This document shows positions 45,826-58,200 of a stretch of 64,000 nucleotides of DNA, one piece after another. Location of the stretch: positions 29,373,501-29,437,500 of the forward strand of contig NC_080588.1 of the NCBI RefSeq assembly GCF_029962835.1, written 5' to 3'. How positions within the stretch are numbered: the stretch's first letter is position 1; the number at the start of each line of letters is the position of its first letter. Origin of the DNA: Magnolia sinica (taxonomy: Eukaryota; Streptophyta; Magnoliopsida; Magnoliales; Magnoliaceae). Made by a program: the position numbers and the translations under genes. The notes under the pieces are model-generated. The model did no database searches and had not been told where the DNA came from. It was given only the letters and a program-made list of their open reading frames with translations.

Positions 45826-47406
45826 ATGTTCGGCAGCAACAGTCGAGGAAGTCTTAGAGTGTTGGAGAAATGCAAGAACCTGAAACAGCTGAAGCAAACC
45901 CATGCACAGATAATCACAGCAGGCCTTGCTAATGACGGCTTCGCCCTTAGCAGGCTCGTCGCCTTCTGCTCAGACCCAAACCATGGGAGCCTAAGCCACG
46001 CACGCCTCCTCTTCTACCGTCTCAATCGACCATCCCTCTGCATCCGTAACACCATGATCAAAGCCCTCTCACTCCATAATCAATTCACCGAGTCCATCCA
46101 AGTCTACGCCGGAATGCTGCGAGAGGATCAATTCCCCGACCACTATACCCTTCCTTACGTGCTGAAATCCTGCGCCATCTTGCAAGCCAGCGAGATCGGT
46201 GAACAGATCCATGCCCATGCTTTGAAATTCGGATTCAGGTGTGACGTCTTTGTTTCCAATTCTCTGATCAAAATGTATTTTTGCTGCGATGATATTGAGA
46301 ATGCAAGGAAGGTGTTTGATGATATGCCTTACAGAGATGAAGTTTCTTGGACAGTCATAATCTCGGGCTATTCGAAGGTGGGCGATGTGGAGATTGCACG
46401 TTTCTTGTTCGATGAAGCCCCTCTGAAAGATAGAGGAATATGGGGTGCCATGATTTCTGGGTACGTGCAGAATAATTGCTTCAAGGAGGGATTGCGGATG
46501 TTTCGGTTGATGCAGTTGGAAAATTTGCATGGTGATGAGGGTGTTCTGGTGAGTGTTCTTTCTGCTTGTGCTCAGTTAGGAGCTTTGGATCTTGGGATTT
46601 GGGTACATAGATACTTGTGTCGGACGCAGTTGTCATTGGGTGTTCGGTTAGGTACTGCTCTTATGGATATGTACCTAAAATGTGGGAGTTTGGATTTAGC
46701 TAAGAGGGTGTTTGATGAAATTCTGGAGAAAGATGTTGTCTGCTGGAATGTGATGATTTCTGGTTTGGCAACACATGGGGATGCAGAGGGTGCATTTAAG
46801 CTGCTTTCGGGAATGAAGGAGGATGGATTCAGCCCTGATGGTGTCACATTCATTGCCATTTTTACAGCTTGTAGTCACTCCGGCATGGTGAATGAAGGGT
46901 TGCAGGAGTTTAACCGAATGAGTGCTGTGTATGGGGTTGAGCCCAAAGGAGAGCATTATGGGTGCGTGGTTGACTTGCTTGGTCGAGCTGGTCTATTTGA
47001 AGAGGCAATGAAAATCATTGAAAGAATACCTGTATCAAGTAGTCCCTCAGAACAAGCAGTTGCTTGGCGGGCATTGCTAAGTGCTTCTTGGAACCATGGA
47101 GAAATAAGATTGGCAGAGGTTGCGGCTGAACATCTCTTACAATTGGAACAACACACTGGTACCTACGTACTACTATCAAATGTATATGCGGCTGCTGGAA
47201 AATATGGTGATGCCAGAAAAGTACGAAAGATGATGGAGGACCGAGGACTCGAGAAAAAACCAGGTTGCAGCTTGATTGACGTTAATGGATCTGTACATGA
47301 GTTTATTGCAGGAGAGAAAACACATCCTCAGATGGAAGATGTATTTAGCCTATTGGAGAAGATGAATGAGCAGTTGGAATCTGCATGTACAAACTATACT
47401 CATTAG
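45826..47406 (+). CDS. PLS-class (E/E+ type) pentatricopeptide repeat protein
   Basis: This is an intact single-exon frame of 526 codons. The N-terminal LRVLEKCKNLKQLKQTHAQI is the usual opening of plant PLS-class PPR proteins. About nine to ten repeats follow, with clear units such as DVFVSNSLIKMYFCCDDIEN, DEVSWTVIISGYSKVGDVEI, RLGTALMDMYLKCGSLDLAK and DVVCWNVMISGLATHGDAEG. From about residue 405 an E motif (AWRALLSASWNHGEIRLAEV to KKPGCSLIDVNG) runs into an E+ segment (VHEFIAGEKTHPQMEDVFSL). There is no DYW deaminase domain. Such proteins act in mitochondria or plastids, where they bind specific RNA sites, mostly for C-to-U editing, and E-type members recruit a deaminase in trans. The target is unknown. 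The N-terminus is short, so import is likely but not obvious from sequence. The ATG at 45826 is chosen because the family motif begins nine residues later. It is the only host gene in the window that looks functional. Confidence 0.93.
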   Translation: MFGSNSRGSLRVLEKCKNLKQLKQTHAQIITAGLANDGFALSRLVAFCSDPNHGSLSHARLLFYRLNRPSLCIRNTMIKALSLHNQFTESIQVYAGMLREDQFPDHYTLPYVLKSCAILQASEIGEQIHAHALKFGFRCDVFVSNSLIKMYFCCDDIENARKVFDDMPYRDEVSWTVIISGYSKVGDVEIARFLFDEAPLKDRGIWGAMISGYVQNNCFKEGLRMFRLMQLENLHGDEGVLVSVLSACAQLGALDLGIWVHRYLCRTQLSLGVRLGTALMDMYLKCGSLDLAKRVFDEILEKDVVCWNVMISGLATHGDAEGAFKLLSGMKEDGFSPDGVTFIAIFTACSHSGMVNEGLQEFNRMSAVYGVEPKGEHYGCVVDLLGRAGLFEEAMKIIERIPVSSSPSEQAVAWRALLSASWNHGEIRLAEVAAEHLLQLEQHTGTYVLLSNVYAAAGKYGDARKVRKMMEDRGLEKKPGCSLIDVNGSVHEFIAGEKTHPQMEDVFSLLEKMNEQLESACTNYTH

Positions 47407-47830
47407 AAGTTGGAGAGGAACACTACTTTTAATTACAGACTTTTAAAAGAGCATGAAAATCAGAGCTTGTGTTGTTGGAACTGAGACGTTGAGTCACCAT
47501 GCTTGTGGTTATCCCTTTGGTTTGGGAGTCCATAGTTCCCACAGGGTTATTCACAGTCAAATCCTATTTTCTCCATCATTTATCTGTTGGCACTTGGCAG
47601 GACTTAGCGCTCAAATTTCGAGGATCGTGGGGAAATCATCTACGGTCTGAGGTTGAGAATAATTGCCATAGAAGATGATGAGCTTGTGCATGTGCAGCCT
47701 TGGCACCACAATGAATATTTGAGGCATCTCTGGAACAATTCAGATGCCTCGAGCTTTTGAAGCAGGATTGTGAAATTTGTTTGCAGAACATCCAACATCT
47801 CAGATGGTTCTAAGGTCAATGGAGATTGTT
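47407..47830 (+). other. 3' flank of the PPR gene
   Basis: This is non-coding text after the TAG stop, probably 3' UTR in its first part. Possible weak poly(A) signals (AATGAATATT near 47711, AATAATTGCC near 47659) are present, but none is a clean AATAAA. No second gene is seen. Confidence 0.4.
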
Positions 47831-47831
47831 G

Positions 47832-48295
47832 TGGCCAGTGTTTTAAGTATCGGTATCGCTACAAGTTTCACTAGACGGAGATATAGAAACAATATCGATA
47901 TTGTCGATAATATCACTAATAACTGAAAATGTGGGAAAAAAATGGGGAAAACAATAGATTTTTCAATGAAACTTTCGGAGATGCTGAAATACACATATTT
48001 GCATATTTATAAATAAAAAAAATGCAAAAAGAATATATACGCAATAAGTTTCCATTTAATGGAGGCTTAAAAGCATGTGTCGTCGTAAGAAACAATCTAA
48101 CAATCCCATCTAACCGTCAAATCATCCATCCAACGTTCCATCTAAGCATCCATTGATATTGCAAAATATCGACAACTCACAATATTTTGCCAATTTATCA
48201 TCAACAACTAGAAATGAAATGAAAGATTATGGTCTTGATATCGTGCATGTTGCGATAACGATAATATTGAGATGTTATCAATGTTAGCAATGACA
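47832..48295. repeat. AT-rich dispersed repeat starting CAGTGTTTTAAGTATCGGTA
   Basis: The opening CAGTGTTTTAAGTATCGGTA followed by ATATCGATATTGTCGATAAT-like text is a type I have met repeatedly in plant intergenic DNA. The far end (TGCGATAACGATAATATTGA near 48250) looks partly inverted to the start (ATCGGTATCGCTA), which suggests a foldback or hAT/Mutator-type derivative. I see no target duplication. Confidence 0.35.
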
Positions 48296-48406
48296 AATTG
48301 AAAACTGCATAGATTAACGGTTTTTACTTCGAGAGCTTTCGAGTTTATCCCTCAGTAACTAATAATCTGGTTAGTTTTAGAAACGTCTAGACCAGAGGCT
48401 GTGGGT

Positions 48407-48414
48407 TATAAATA
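48407..48414 (+). promoter_or_regulatory. TATA box in a promoter-like segment
   Basis: TATAAATA is followed by a CT-rich stretch (CTCCCTCTCTCAACC), a common plant core-promoter layout. No coding region starts downstream. The following 1 kb is rich in a GACTCAAC/GAGTCG motif, so an LTR promoter is the likeliest reading. Confidence 0.4.
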
Positions 48415-48439
48415 CTCCCTCTCTCAACCAGAAACTTCC

Positions 48440-49470
48440 TTTCGAACACTAGAGATCAGAGAAAGACAGTCGAGAGGCTGGGTGCGAGACTGAGCCTTGT
48501 GCCACACTGTTCCGACTCAACTGAGTCGCAGAGTGTATCTGGCCGAGTCTGGTCTGATTCCAGACTTTGTTGGTCAACTAGATAAGAATAGAAGAGGCTG
48601 AGCTCGAGACAGCTCGCTTGTTCCACAGTTGGGTTTTGGGTGAGTTAAGCTGAGTCGCTGCTGCTGTGTCAGGCACGACTCGGACTCAGGTTTTTCCTGT
48701 CCAGATCCATCTCTGGACACTTCAGCAGGGAAGCAGCAAGGTAGAAGAAAGAAGAAGGAAGAAGGAGATTGAGGAGTGGGGTCCTGCATTGTCAGGTTCG
48801 ACTCAACGGAGTCAGCACCATGTCTTTCTAGTCCAGCGTTTTCTTTGGCCATCTCCGGGGCGTTTGCCGGTTCAGTAACTCGGGTCCGGATGGAACAAAG
48901 CTCAGTGATCTGGTCGTAGTAGCAGCAGGGCTTGAATGGGCTCGGTTTTGAACCGAGTTGAGCAGAAGCTCCTCTGCCAAGTTGACTCAACCGATCATGA
49001 GTCGTGGGCTGATTCAGGTGCTTCGGGACTCCTGCGTTCTGAGAATCACCTCCTGGCATCAGGTTGCCGCCAGAGAAAAAGCTCTATTCCATCAAGTTGA
49101 TTGACTCAACCCGAGTTTGAGCCTTTGAACCGGCTCTCTACTGAGTTAACTCAGAAATTTTTTGCTGAGTTCTCATTCATTTGAAATCTGCCGTAAGTGA
49201 ATTATATCTTATCCAGGTTAGAGTCCGTTTCGGTGCAGGGCTGATTTGGTCCAGCCATCATAGTTGCTAGTCTGTGAAAGTCCGATTCTCCACCGAGTCG
49301 TGCTCAGGTCAAAATCAAATGGAGCTGACTCAGTTAGATATGGTGAATTTAACTCCCAACTTTTAGGTCCTAATTTCATTGTGAATTGAAATAAACTAAT
49401 TTTAATTTCCATTTGGGGATTTAGGAGTTGTAAACACCCCTTGGATTCTAAAATTGAACCGAGTTGACTC
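48440..49470 (+). repeat. GC-richer segment with repeated ACTCAAC/TGAGTCG motif, LTR-like
   Basis: At least nine occurrences of GACTCAAC, GAGTTAACTC, TGAGTCG or CCGAGTTGACTC are scattered over about 1 kb (for example near 48515, 48637, 48800, 48985, 49102, 49140, 49290, 49326 and 49458). Many are near-palindromic. No frame is convincing: the 161-residue minus-strand frame at 48574-49059 is Ser/Pro/Gln-rich and unknown. Confidence 0.4.
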
Positions 49471-51080
49471 CCATCTTAAGGTGAGTTAGTCTCTAAACCT
49501 CTATTTAGAATGCTAATTAGAGCCTAATTAGTAGCTAATCTAGTTTTATTAAATGCAAATTTGATTGATTAGTGTAGGAGTTTGAGTTTCTCTAAAAGGT
49601 TTCATTCAATTACATCTTGTTGTGCTTAATTTGGACTGGGTGCGAATCAATTGAGCTAATTGCAACTTCGAGGTGAACGGACCTCAAATCCCTCAGTTTA
49701 AACTCTAATCGAGACTTAATTTAGGATAATTAAAGTCTAATTCTTTACTTAAATGTAGGAAACTCATTCTCCAAATTCCACACTTAATGTGCATTCGAAT
49801 CAAGGAACATTTACTTGAAAGGTAAAGATTACCCTTCAATCTTTCTACCATAGTATCAGTTTTGGGATAATTTTACTTGAATTGTCTTTTTAGTTAAATC
49901 ATGAGACTAGACCATTCAATGTTTATGATCTACTTGTGAGAACTCATTAGCATGTTTGTATTTCATAGGTGGGTCTATGATTTGAATAATCTCTACATGT
50001 ACACATCTTAGCTAGTATCTCAAATTCATATGTTTAGACCATTTAAATTGAGTAATTAATATATGTGCAGAATCTAGTTTGTCGAAACACCATGATTAGA
50101 TCGTTTGATTTAAATCAATATTCAAATGTGCTCACTTTCATATATTTAGGATTTACATAAGTAGATTCCTTGATTTAAACATTCTAATGTTTATGAATTC
50201 TAAATTATGTGTTCTCTAATTCAAAATGTGGCGTTAGTAAGTTACATTGTTTTTGTGTTGATTATGGGAGAAGATAATAATGCATGTGGAAGGGAGTAAT
50301 GGGTTGTATATTTGTTGGAGGATGTGGCTTGGCATGTGTCTTAGATTGCCACAATGAGGAATGGATTTGGGTAGTTTGGAGTGCCACATTGAGGAATGGA
50401 TTTGGATAGTTTGGAATGCCACATTGAGGAAGTGATTTGTGCAGTTTGGATTACCATATTGGAGATTTGATGGGAGATACATCCATTGACATGTACTTTG
50501 GAACTATACCTTCAACTAGTGGCCCTTATTGTATGGAAACTATACCAATTTGATTAATGATTTATCATATTGTGATATATTTATGCCCAAAGTGGCTTGT
50601 GGGTTGTATCTTTTATTTGTGTCCACAAATGGACTTATTACTTAAGGTGGCTTGTGGGTTGAACACTTTGTTGTGTCCTTGAATAAACTTATGATGAAAA
50701 TGATTACCTAATTAATTATTTTGTTATTGATTTGAAAAAGGCTTCTAGTTGAAAATGTTTATCATAATTGGATTGTTTGCAAATTGGACTAATAAAGAAT
50801 GGCCTAATCATGCATTCATGGAATATAGATTTTACCAGGTGGCTAGTCATTGTGCGCACGTACCTTTGTGTATTTTAGTAGATGACTAATCATTGTGCGG
50901 TCATCCCTTTTGTATCGTGATTTCTGAATGAAGCTGAAGTTCACTTGTTGATTTCTGGGTCATTTTGCATATGTTGCCTCTCTGTTTGCCTGTGCATAGT
51001 AAGGCATCGATTGTAGTATTTTAATTTTATACTGTTTAGTCATCACTTTAACTTCTTTAGATGAGAAGGATGCACTTCGG
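49471..51080. other. AT-rich intergenic sequence without a recognised gene
   Basis: No gene is recognised. The stretch contains the 35-bp tandem repeat at 50344-50465, listed separately, and a loose duplication around 50590-50680 (GTGGCTTGTGGGTTG twice, 66 bases apart). Confidence 0.5.
50344..50465. repeat. 35-bp tandem repeat, about 3.5 units
   Basis: Units of the form GCCACATTGAGGAATGGATT followed by TGGATAGTTTGGAAT begin at 50348, 50383, 50418 and 50453, exactly 35 bases apart. Two further diverged half-units lie just upstream. Confidence 0.9.
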
Positions 51081-51089
51081 TATAAGGTA

Positions 51090-53460
51090 ATAGATTCGAG
51101 AATTCCAAATATATGAATAATGTGAGTCTCGATAAACTCAATAATTTCTCTATGGTCGATTCCCTTCGTGGATTTTGCCTCTACCTAATGGTGAAATAAT
51201 CGGTGACTACTATGATAAAATTGTCTAGTTTTGATTAAGGTGGAAGGATTTGGCCTATTAAATCAATAGCCCACCCTCTAAAAGGCTAAGGCTTAACGAT
51301 AGAATGCAACTCGGCCACAGGCACATGTTATATCAGCCCATTTTTGTAACTACACCCTTTAACATATTGGATAAACTAATCATCATTTTTTACCAGAAAT
51401 ACCCATAACATCTAAATGTGAGCCTCATCTTTATTCCCACTTGGTGAGCTCAACATAACCTCTCATGTACTTCGGCCATGGCTAACATGGACTCCTTTTG
51501 GTCTTAACATCGTAATAACATGCCATCAACAAATTTTCGATACAGTTCACTATCGACCATGATGTAATTATGAGTTGTTTTTTTGATATTCCTGCTGGTT
51601 TTAGCCTAAGGACATTGAAGATAACTCATTATTGGAGATCTCTAATCATTTTTTCTTATCTCAGCTGGACAAATTTTCAAGATCGATTCTCTTTGAAAAG
51701 TTGATGGTCACTCTTTTCACGACAATCATTTTCTCCCTGGATCCTTGAGCGATATGAAGTCTATATGTCTATTGTGTCATATCATTGGTATCAATATTAT
51801 GCACTCGGGTTACATGCCTCAATTTGACCTCATCAAAATTATCCATTAGCTGAGTTATTAAAGCATATTATGGAAATAGTGTAGTGCTGGTACACTTAAA
51901 TAAATCAATCATTTGGTTTATTACTAATTATGAATCACCTCTTATTGATATATTCCTTACACCCAATTCCATTAAAATTTCCAAGCTGATCACTAAAGCT
52001 TTTTATTTAGCCTGATTATTGGTACACTTAAATTCTAATTGGAACGTAATTTCTCACTTGTTCCCATCCAGGGCGATTAAAATTATCCCAAATTCTGATG
52101 ATCTGTTGGTTCTCGAATAGTAAAAAATCAGTTTCTAAGGTGTTAACTATACTTAATACAAGTCTTAATACTTTAGGAGTAAGTTGACTTTTTATGTTGA
52201 ATGGATGATCGACCAGAAATTTTACTATGGCCTATCATTTTACTGCTTTTTTGGACATATACTTAATATCAAATTCAGACAAAGCTAATACCCATTTGCT
52301 AATTTGGTTATTCAAAATTAGTTGATTTAACATATATTTTATTAAATCAGTAATTGCAATCACATTAACTGATTCAGCTAGTAAATAATTTCTTAACTTA
52401 GTGGCCGCAAAATATAATGATAAGCATAATTTTTTATTACAGAATATAGTCTTTCAATATCAAGTAGCATCTGACTGAGGTAGTAGACTGCACGCTCTTT
52501 TCGATCATCATAATCTTATGCCAATAGGGCTCTAATTAACTTTGCAGAAGTTGCGATGTGCATCTTGAGCGGTCGATCTTTGACTAGTGGCATCAGCACC
52601 AGGGCTTTATAAAGTATTCATTGATTTTATCAAAAGCCAACTGATATTCTGCTTCCCATTTGAACTCATCTCCTTATTTCAACTTCACCAACGGAGAGAA
52701 CACATTAGTCTTTCCTTCACAATTAGAAATGAGTTTGCGTATAAAGTTAACCAAAATGAGAAAACTTTGTAACTTTGTTTTCTTCATCGTCGGATAAGCA
52801 TTATAATCATTTGTGCCTTATTTTGATCTATCTTGATCCATTATTGATGCACAAAGAATTTTAGAAAACTGCTGGCTGAAACCCCAAAGGCGCACTTAAT
52901 GGGGTTCATTTTTAGGCTATGGGCCCTCATTCGCTCAAATGATTTACACAAATGGGCAAAATGCTCTACAATATCGTTCGACTTGACCACCGCATCATCA
53001 ACGTATAATTCTATGAAGTGACGAATCATATCATGAAAGATAAGATTCATTGCCCTTTGATAAGTAACCCTTGCAATTTTTAGCACAAACGACATAACCA
53101 CCTAGCAGAAAGTTCTCAAAGGTCCAAGGCATGTGAATGCCATTTTGACACATCATCAGGTGCTAGGCTTATTTGTTTATATCTCGAATGACCATCCATA
53201 TATAAATGAAACCATCTGATGCCTAGCTGCTCGGTCGATCAGCCAATCAACCATTGGCATTAGATACTCATCTTTAAGCATGACTTGATTTAAGTTTCTA
53301 AAATTAATACATACTCGAAGCTTACCATTTTCTTGATGATTGGGACTTCATTGAAGATCCATTCAGTGTATTTGATGGGTTTGATGAATCCTGCTTTCAA
53401 CAACCATTCAATCTCCTCTTTTATTTTTTGAGTAACATTTTGAAAAAGGCTAGCCAAAAT
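51090..53460 (-). mobile_element. Tat-lineage Ty3/gypsy pol remnant
   Basis: On the minus strand a reverse-transcriptase stretch at 52841-53101 reads ATYQRAMNLIFHDM-like text, IELYVDDAVVKSNDIVEHFA and RMRAHSLKMNPIKCAFGVSA, which is the Tat/Ogre type. Upstream (53101-53450) the RT entry can still be followed. Downstream (to about 51.1 kb) are eroded RNase H and integrase-like stretches. No LTRs are seen. It is old and broken in many places. Confidence 0.75.
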
Positions 53461-53469
53461 AAAAAATTA

Positions 53470-54585
53470 ACTTACTAAAATAATAAATAAATAAGAAATC
53501 TCAATGACACTAGTATTGAAAAATTGATTCAAACTTAGTTCGTAGGATAACCTTCACAAAAAAAAAAGTTTTAGGTAGGACAACCTTATTTCATGACCAA
53601 TCGTAAGGATCAAGATCTCAAACCAAGCAAGAGATGATACAAATATTTTATTACAAACATTCACCACATTTGTATAAATAAAATTACAACCATTCTCCAC
53701 ATATGCAAAAAGTAAACATTCACCACAATACCAATAATTATAGTGGTTCGGTGTGTACACCAACTGTTCTCAAACAGCCACACCTACTCCACTCCTAATA
53801 ATCACAACTCATGTGATATTGACTTTCACTAAAAACAAGGTTTTCATAGGGTCACCTTAAAACCTGATACAATTGTGATTTTGAAGAGCTATCACAAACA
53901 AAAACCCCACACTGAGATTTTCTGGCTATCTCATAAAAAACCAAATACAGAAAGTAAAATGATACTTATCTTCACCAAGGAAGAAGCTGTAGTCGTAGAT
54001 TGCTTTTCTTCAATGACGAATGTTCGATGTTCAATCCAATAGAAAAGGTCCAAGGTTCTAATTGATTTTAATTACTTTTAAACCTAAAGGCTACTTGCAT
54101 TAATTCCCTCACATCTCAATAAGAGTAAACACTCTTTTTGATAAATCAGAATGACAGAGTTTTGAGATAAATGAATTAATGAAAAAGATATAAATAAAAT
54201 TATAAATACCACTTGATAGCTTGACAATAACTGAGGCTTCTCTCTCTCTCTTGAATTAGGGCTTTGATAGGCTTAAGTTGTAATTTTGGATTGAGAAAGG
54301 ACCTTAATTTATAGTCACAAAATCTCTTCCTTCGACTGGTTGAAGGCAGTTTTCGACTGGTCAAAGCACCAAATTCAGTTCCAATCAATTTTCAAAATTG
54401 AGCGGGATAAGTTCCAACAGATCTTCGACTAGTCAAAGAGCCTGTTCGATTGGTTGAGGGTGACCTTCGACTGGTTGAACAGTCTGTTCGATTGGTCAAG
54501 CAAGCTAAATTTGAATAGATTATAGTTACTGGACTTTGAGTCGAGGAACCTTCGACTGGTTGATGGGGGTCCTTCGAATGGTCAA
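53470..54585 (-). mobile_element. Fragment of a copia LTR related to Copia-A
   Basis: On the minus strand this follows the interior of the Copia-A LTR: the AAGGTTGTCCTACC block (53570-53590), the GTGAACACAC...CGAACCACTATAA block (about 53738-53765), and a cluster of CGACTGGT / CGACTAGTC motifs (about 54335-54580). It is much more diverged than the Copia-A LTRs are from each other, so it represents an older or sister family. The LTR ends are missing. Confidence 0.65.
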
Positions 54586-55250
54586 AGATGAGTAAGTGCT
54601 ATAATGTATAAAGCACACTCTGGTTTGTCAAATTTCGATGAGACAAAACAACTTATGATGTGGTTCACATAATGTGAATCAACTTACTTTCTATACGAAT
54701 ACTATCGATTCATAATGTTAGTCATGCTCATCACTTCAAGATTGGTTTGAACTCAAGTACCGATTTCAAACTCATCCCCTTCTCCTTCTTTTTCCAGTTT
54801 TTGATTTTATATCGACAGTCAATTTTTATCCATCTTTTATTTTTTCATTCTTTTTCATGACCTCTTTGTCGACCTCCTATTTTTTAACTGGTTCTTTTCG
54901 TCTTTTAAGGTGAAAAAAATTCTCCAGCTTGATTCTCATCATCTATCAATGATTCACATACTAACAATCGGAACTTCTAGCATGTCTTACAGAAGGCAAA
55001 TTGAATGTGTCCTATGATCTAGATTAACATGATATTCAAACTACCTCTAAGATAATTGCGCACAAGAACTTAGGTGGTAAGTTACTTAAATGATTAGACT
55101 CCAACAATTTAAGTTTCAATCTTTATCTTATCCTACTCAAAGCATTCTTAAGTACACAAGTCATCGCTTCCCAAACAGATTTTAACTTAAAACATTGAAA
55201 TTTTTTAAAATTTTTGGTCAAAACTGAGAAAACATTGATTAGGTTACCTA
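54586..55250. other. Repeat debris with an LTR-start-like string in opposite orientation
   Basis: AGTAAGTGCTATAATGTATA and TTTGTCAAATTT at 54588-54640 resemble the start of the Copia-A LTR, here on the plus strand, although the adjoining LTR fragment is on the minus strand. The rest of the stretch holds no gene I recognise. Confidence 0.4.
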
Positions 55251-58200
55251 ATCCCCCAAACCCCCCACAAAAATTCTACATTGTCCTCAATGTACAAGAA
55301 ATAAGCATGTAATGCAAAAGAGGCAACGAAAATAAAGGAGATGGTGTTGGAAAGATAGTACCTGAGAGATGGAATTTTGAAACTTTTCTACGAATCTCGG
55401 CACAAAATGGGTAAGCACAAAATGAAACTCAATAGAATATAAGTAAACAATCCTAAGTAGCATAAAACAAACTATCTTAAACATAACATGAAAGCAATAA
55501 ACCTAACTATACTTCCATCAGACTAGGAGATCAATCCTAGTACTCAGGATCAGTCGGAGGTATGGACATGTCCTCTTAACCGATATTCTCCACAGATGGC
55601 TTTAAACGATGTCCATTCACTTTAAACCTATTGCCATTGTTCGGTTTCTCTATCTCAACAACCCCATGAGGATAGAAGTTTGTAACAGTGAAAGGGCCGG
55701 ACCAACGAGATCGGAGCTTTCCTGGAAAAAGATGTAACCGAGAATTGTACAAAAGGACTTTCTGGCTAGTCAAGAACGATTTTCGAATGATGTTCTTATT
55801 ATGGAACACCTTCATCCTGTCCTTGTAAATTCTCGAGTTCTCGTATGCATTATTCTGGATCTCCTCTAATTCGTTCAATTGTAGCTTGCACAGCGAGCCA
55901 ACGTTGTCTAAATCGAAATTTAGATTCTTAATAGCCGAGTAGGCTCTATATTTCAATTCCATAGGTTAGTGACAGGCTTTCCCATAGACAAGTCTAAAGG
56001 GACACATTCCAATAGGAGTTCTAAATGCTGTACGATAAGTCATAAAGCATCGGTCAATCAGATTGACCAATGCTTGCGGTCAAGGTTAACCATTTTCTCT
56101 AAAATTTATTTAATCTCCCTATTAGAAATCTTAGTTTGCCCACTTGTCTATGGTGGTATAGAGTGCTCACCTTGTGAGAGAAGTCATAATTCTTCATTAA
56201 GTTTGCGAATGACCTATTGCAAAAAATGTGAGCCTCCATCACTAATGATGGCCCGAGGCGTTCCGAACCGAAAAATAATGTTTTCTTTTAAGAATTTAAT
56301 GACCGTCTGATGGTCATTGTTCTGGCACAGGATCGCTTCAATCCATTTAGTGACATAGTCTACGATTAATAGAATGTATAAATTCTCATGAGATTGGGGG
56401 AATGGTCTCATGAAATCGATGCCCCAGCAATCAAATGCTTCGATTATGAGAATGGGGTTTAAAGGCATCTTATTTCAGCAGGGCAATGCTCCCAACTTTT
56501 GACAACGCTCACAAGCTTTGGAAAACTCGTGAGTGTCCTTGAACATAGTAGGCCAATAAAAGCCGCACTGCAGGATTTTGGCAGTGGTCTTTTTGGCAGG
56601 AAAGTGACCACCATAGGCCTGAGTGTGACAGAAGGAGATAACACTTTGGTGTTCATTGTCTGGAAATATTTTCTTAAAATCTTATCTGGGCAATATTTAA
56701 ATAAATAAGGATCATCCCAGAAAAATTTACGTACCTCAGTGAAAAATTTCTTCTTATCTTGCGCAGTCCAATGTGTCGGCGTGAAACCTGTGACAAGATA
56801 TTAGCAATATCAACGAACCAAGAAGAGTGGGAGACTTTAAACAATTGTTTGTCAGGGAACATGTCATTTATGGGTGTCGTCTCAATCGAATCAGGGAGGT
56901 CAAGCCTCAAAAGGTGATCAGCCACTACGTTTTTTACTCTCTTTTTATCTTTTATTTCAAAATCAAATTCTTGGAGTAGGAAGATCCATCTTATCAAGCG
57001 GGACTTAGCATCATTCTTTGAAAGAAGATACTTAAGCGCTGCATGATTGGTGTAGATAATGATCTTAGATTCGATCAAGTAAGATCTAAATTTTTTTCAA
57101 AGCGAATACTACAGCCAAGAGTTCTTTTTCCGTAGTAGAGTAATTCACGTGGGCCGAATTTAGCGTCTTATTTGCGTAATGAATAACATAGGGCTTCTTT
57201 TCTTTTCTCTAGCCTAACACCGCCCTAATAGCATAGTCAGACGCATCACACATAAGTTCGAAAGGAATATTCCAATCAAGTGGTTGTATAATAGGTGCGG
57301 TAGTCAACATGCCCTTGAGCTTAGAAAAAGCTTATTGGCATTGCTCAGTCCACTCATATGGAATATCCTTTTGAAGTAGATTACATAAGGGAAGGGAGAC
57401 GTGACTAAAGTCCTTTATGAATCTTTTATAAAATTCAGCGTATCCTAAGAAGGATCGCACGTCTTGTATGCTTTTGGATGGGGGTAGGGTAGAGATAAGA
57501 TCAATTTTAGCTTTATCTACCTCAATTCCCTTGGATGAAATGATATGACCAAGGACTATTTCCTTATAAATCATGAAATGGTACTTCTCCCAATTGAGTA
57601 CCAAATTCTTTTCTTCACATATTTTCAGCACACATTTAAGATTTTCTAAACAATCGCTAAAAGATGGACCAAAGACAGAGAAGTCTTTCATGAAGACCTC
57701 TAGATATTGACCCACTATGTCAGAAAAAATACTCAACATGCATCGCTGAAAAGTGGCGGGGGCATTACACAGTCTGAATGGCATCCTTTGATAAGCAAAG
57801 TGCCAAAGGGACATGTAAATGTGGTCTTTTCTTGATCTTCAAGGGCTATCTCTATCTGGTTGTAGCCCAAATACCCGTCAAGGAAGTAATAGTATGAGTG
57901 ACCAGCTAGCCTTTCCAAGGAAAGTAGTCCTTCTTAGTAACGGTATTCAATTTCCTGTAGTCAATGCACATTCTCCAACTGGTAGTCACCCTAGTTGGCA
58001 CGAGTTCATTGTTGGCATTGGCTATTATGGTGATTATGGACTTCTTGGGAACCACCTGAGTTGGACTCACCCATTAGTTATCCGATATAGGGTATATGAT
58101 ACCAACATCTAATAGCTTAAGAACCTCGGCCTTAACCACTTCCTTCATATTTGGATTCAATCTTCGTTGTGGTTGTCAGTGGGTCTTCGCATTATCCTCT

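Noticed and set aside
48574-49059. A 161-residue minus-strand open frame
   Set aside because: It is Ser/Pro/Gln-rich, lies in the motif-rich LTR-like segment and matches nothing; composition alone can explain the open frame.
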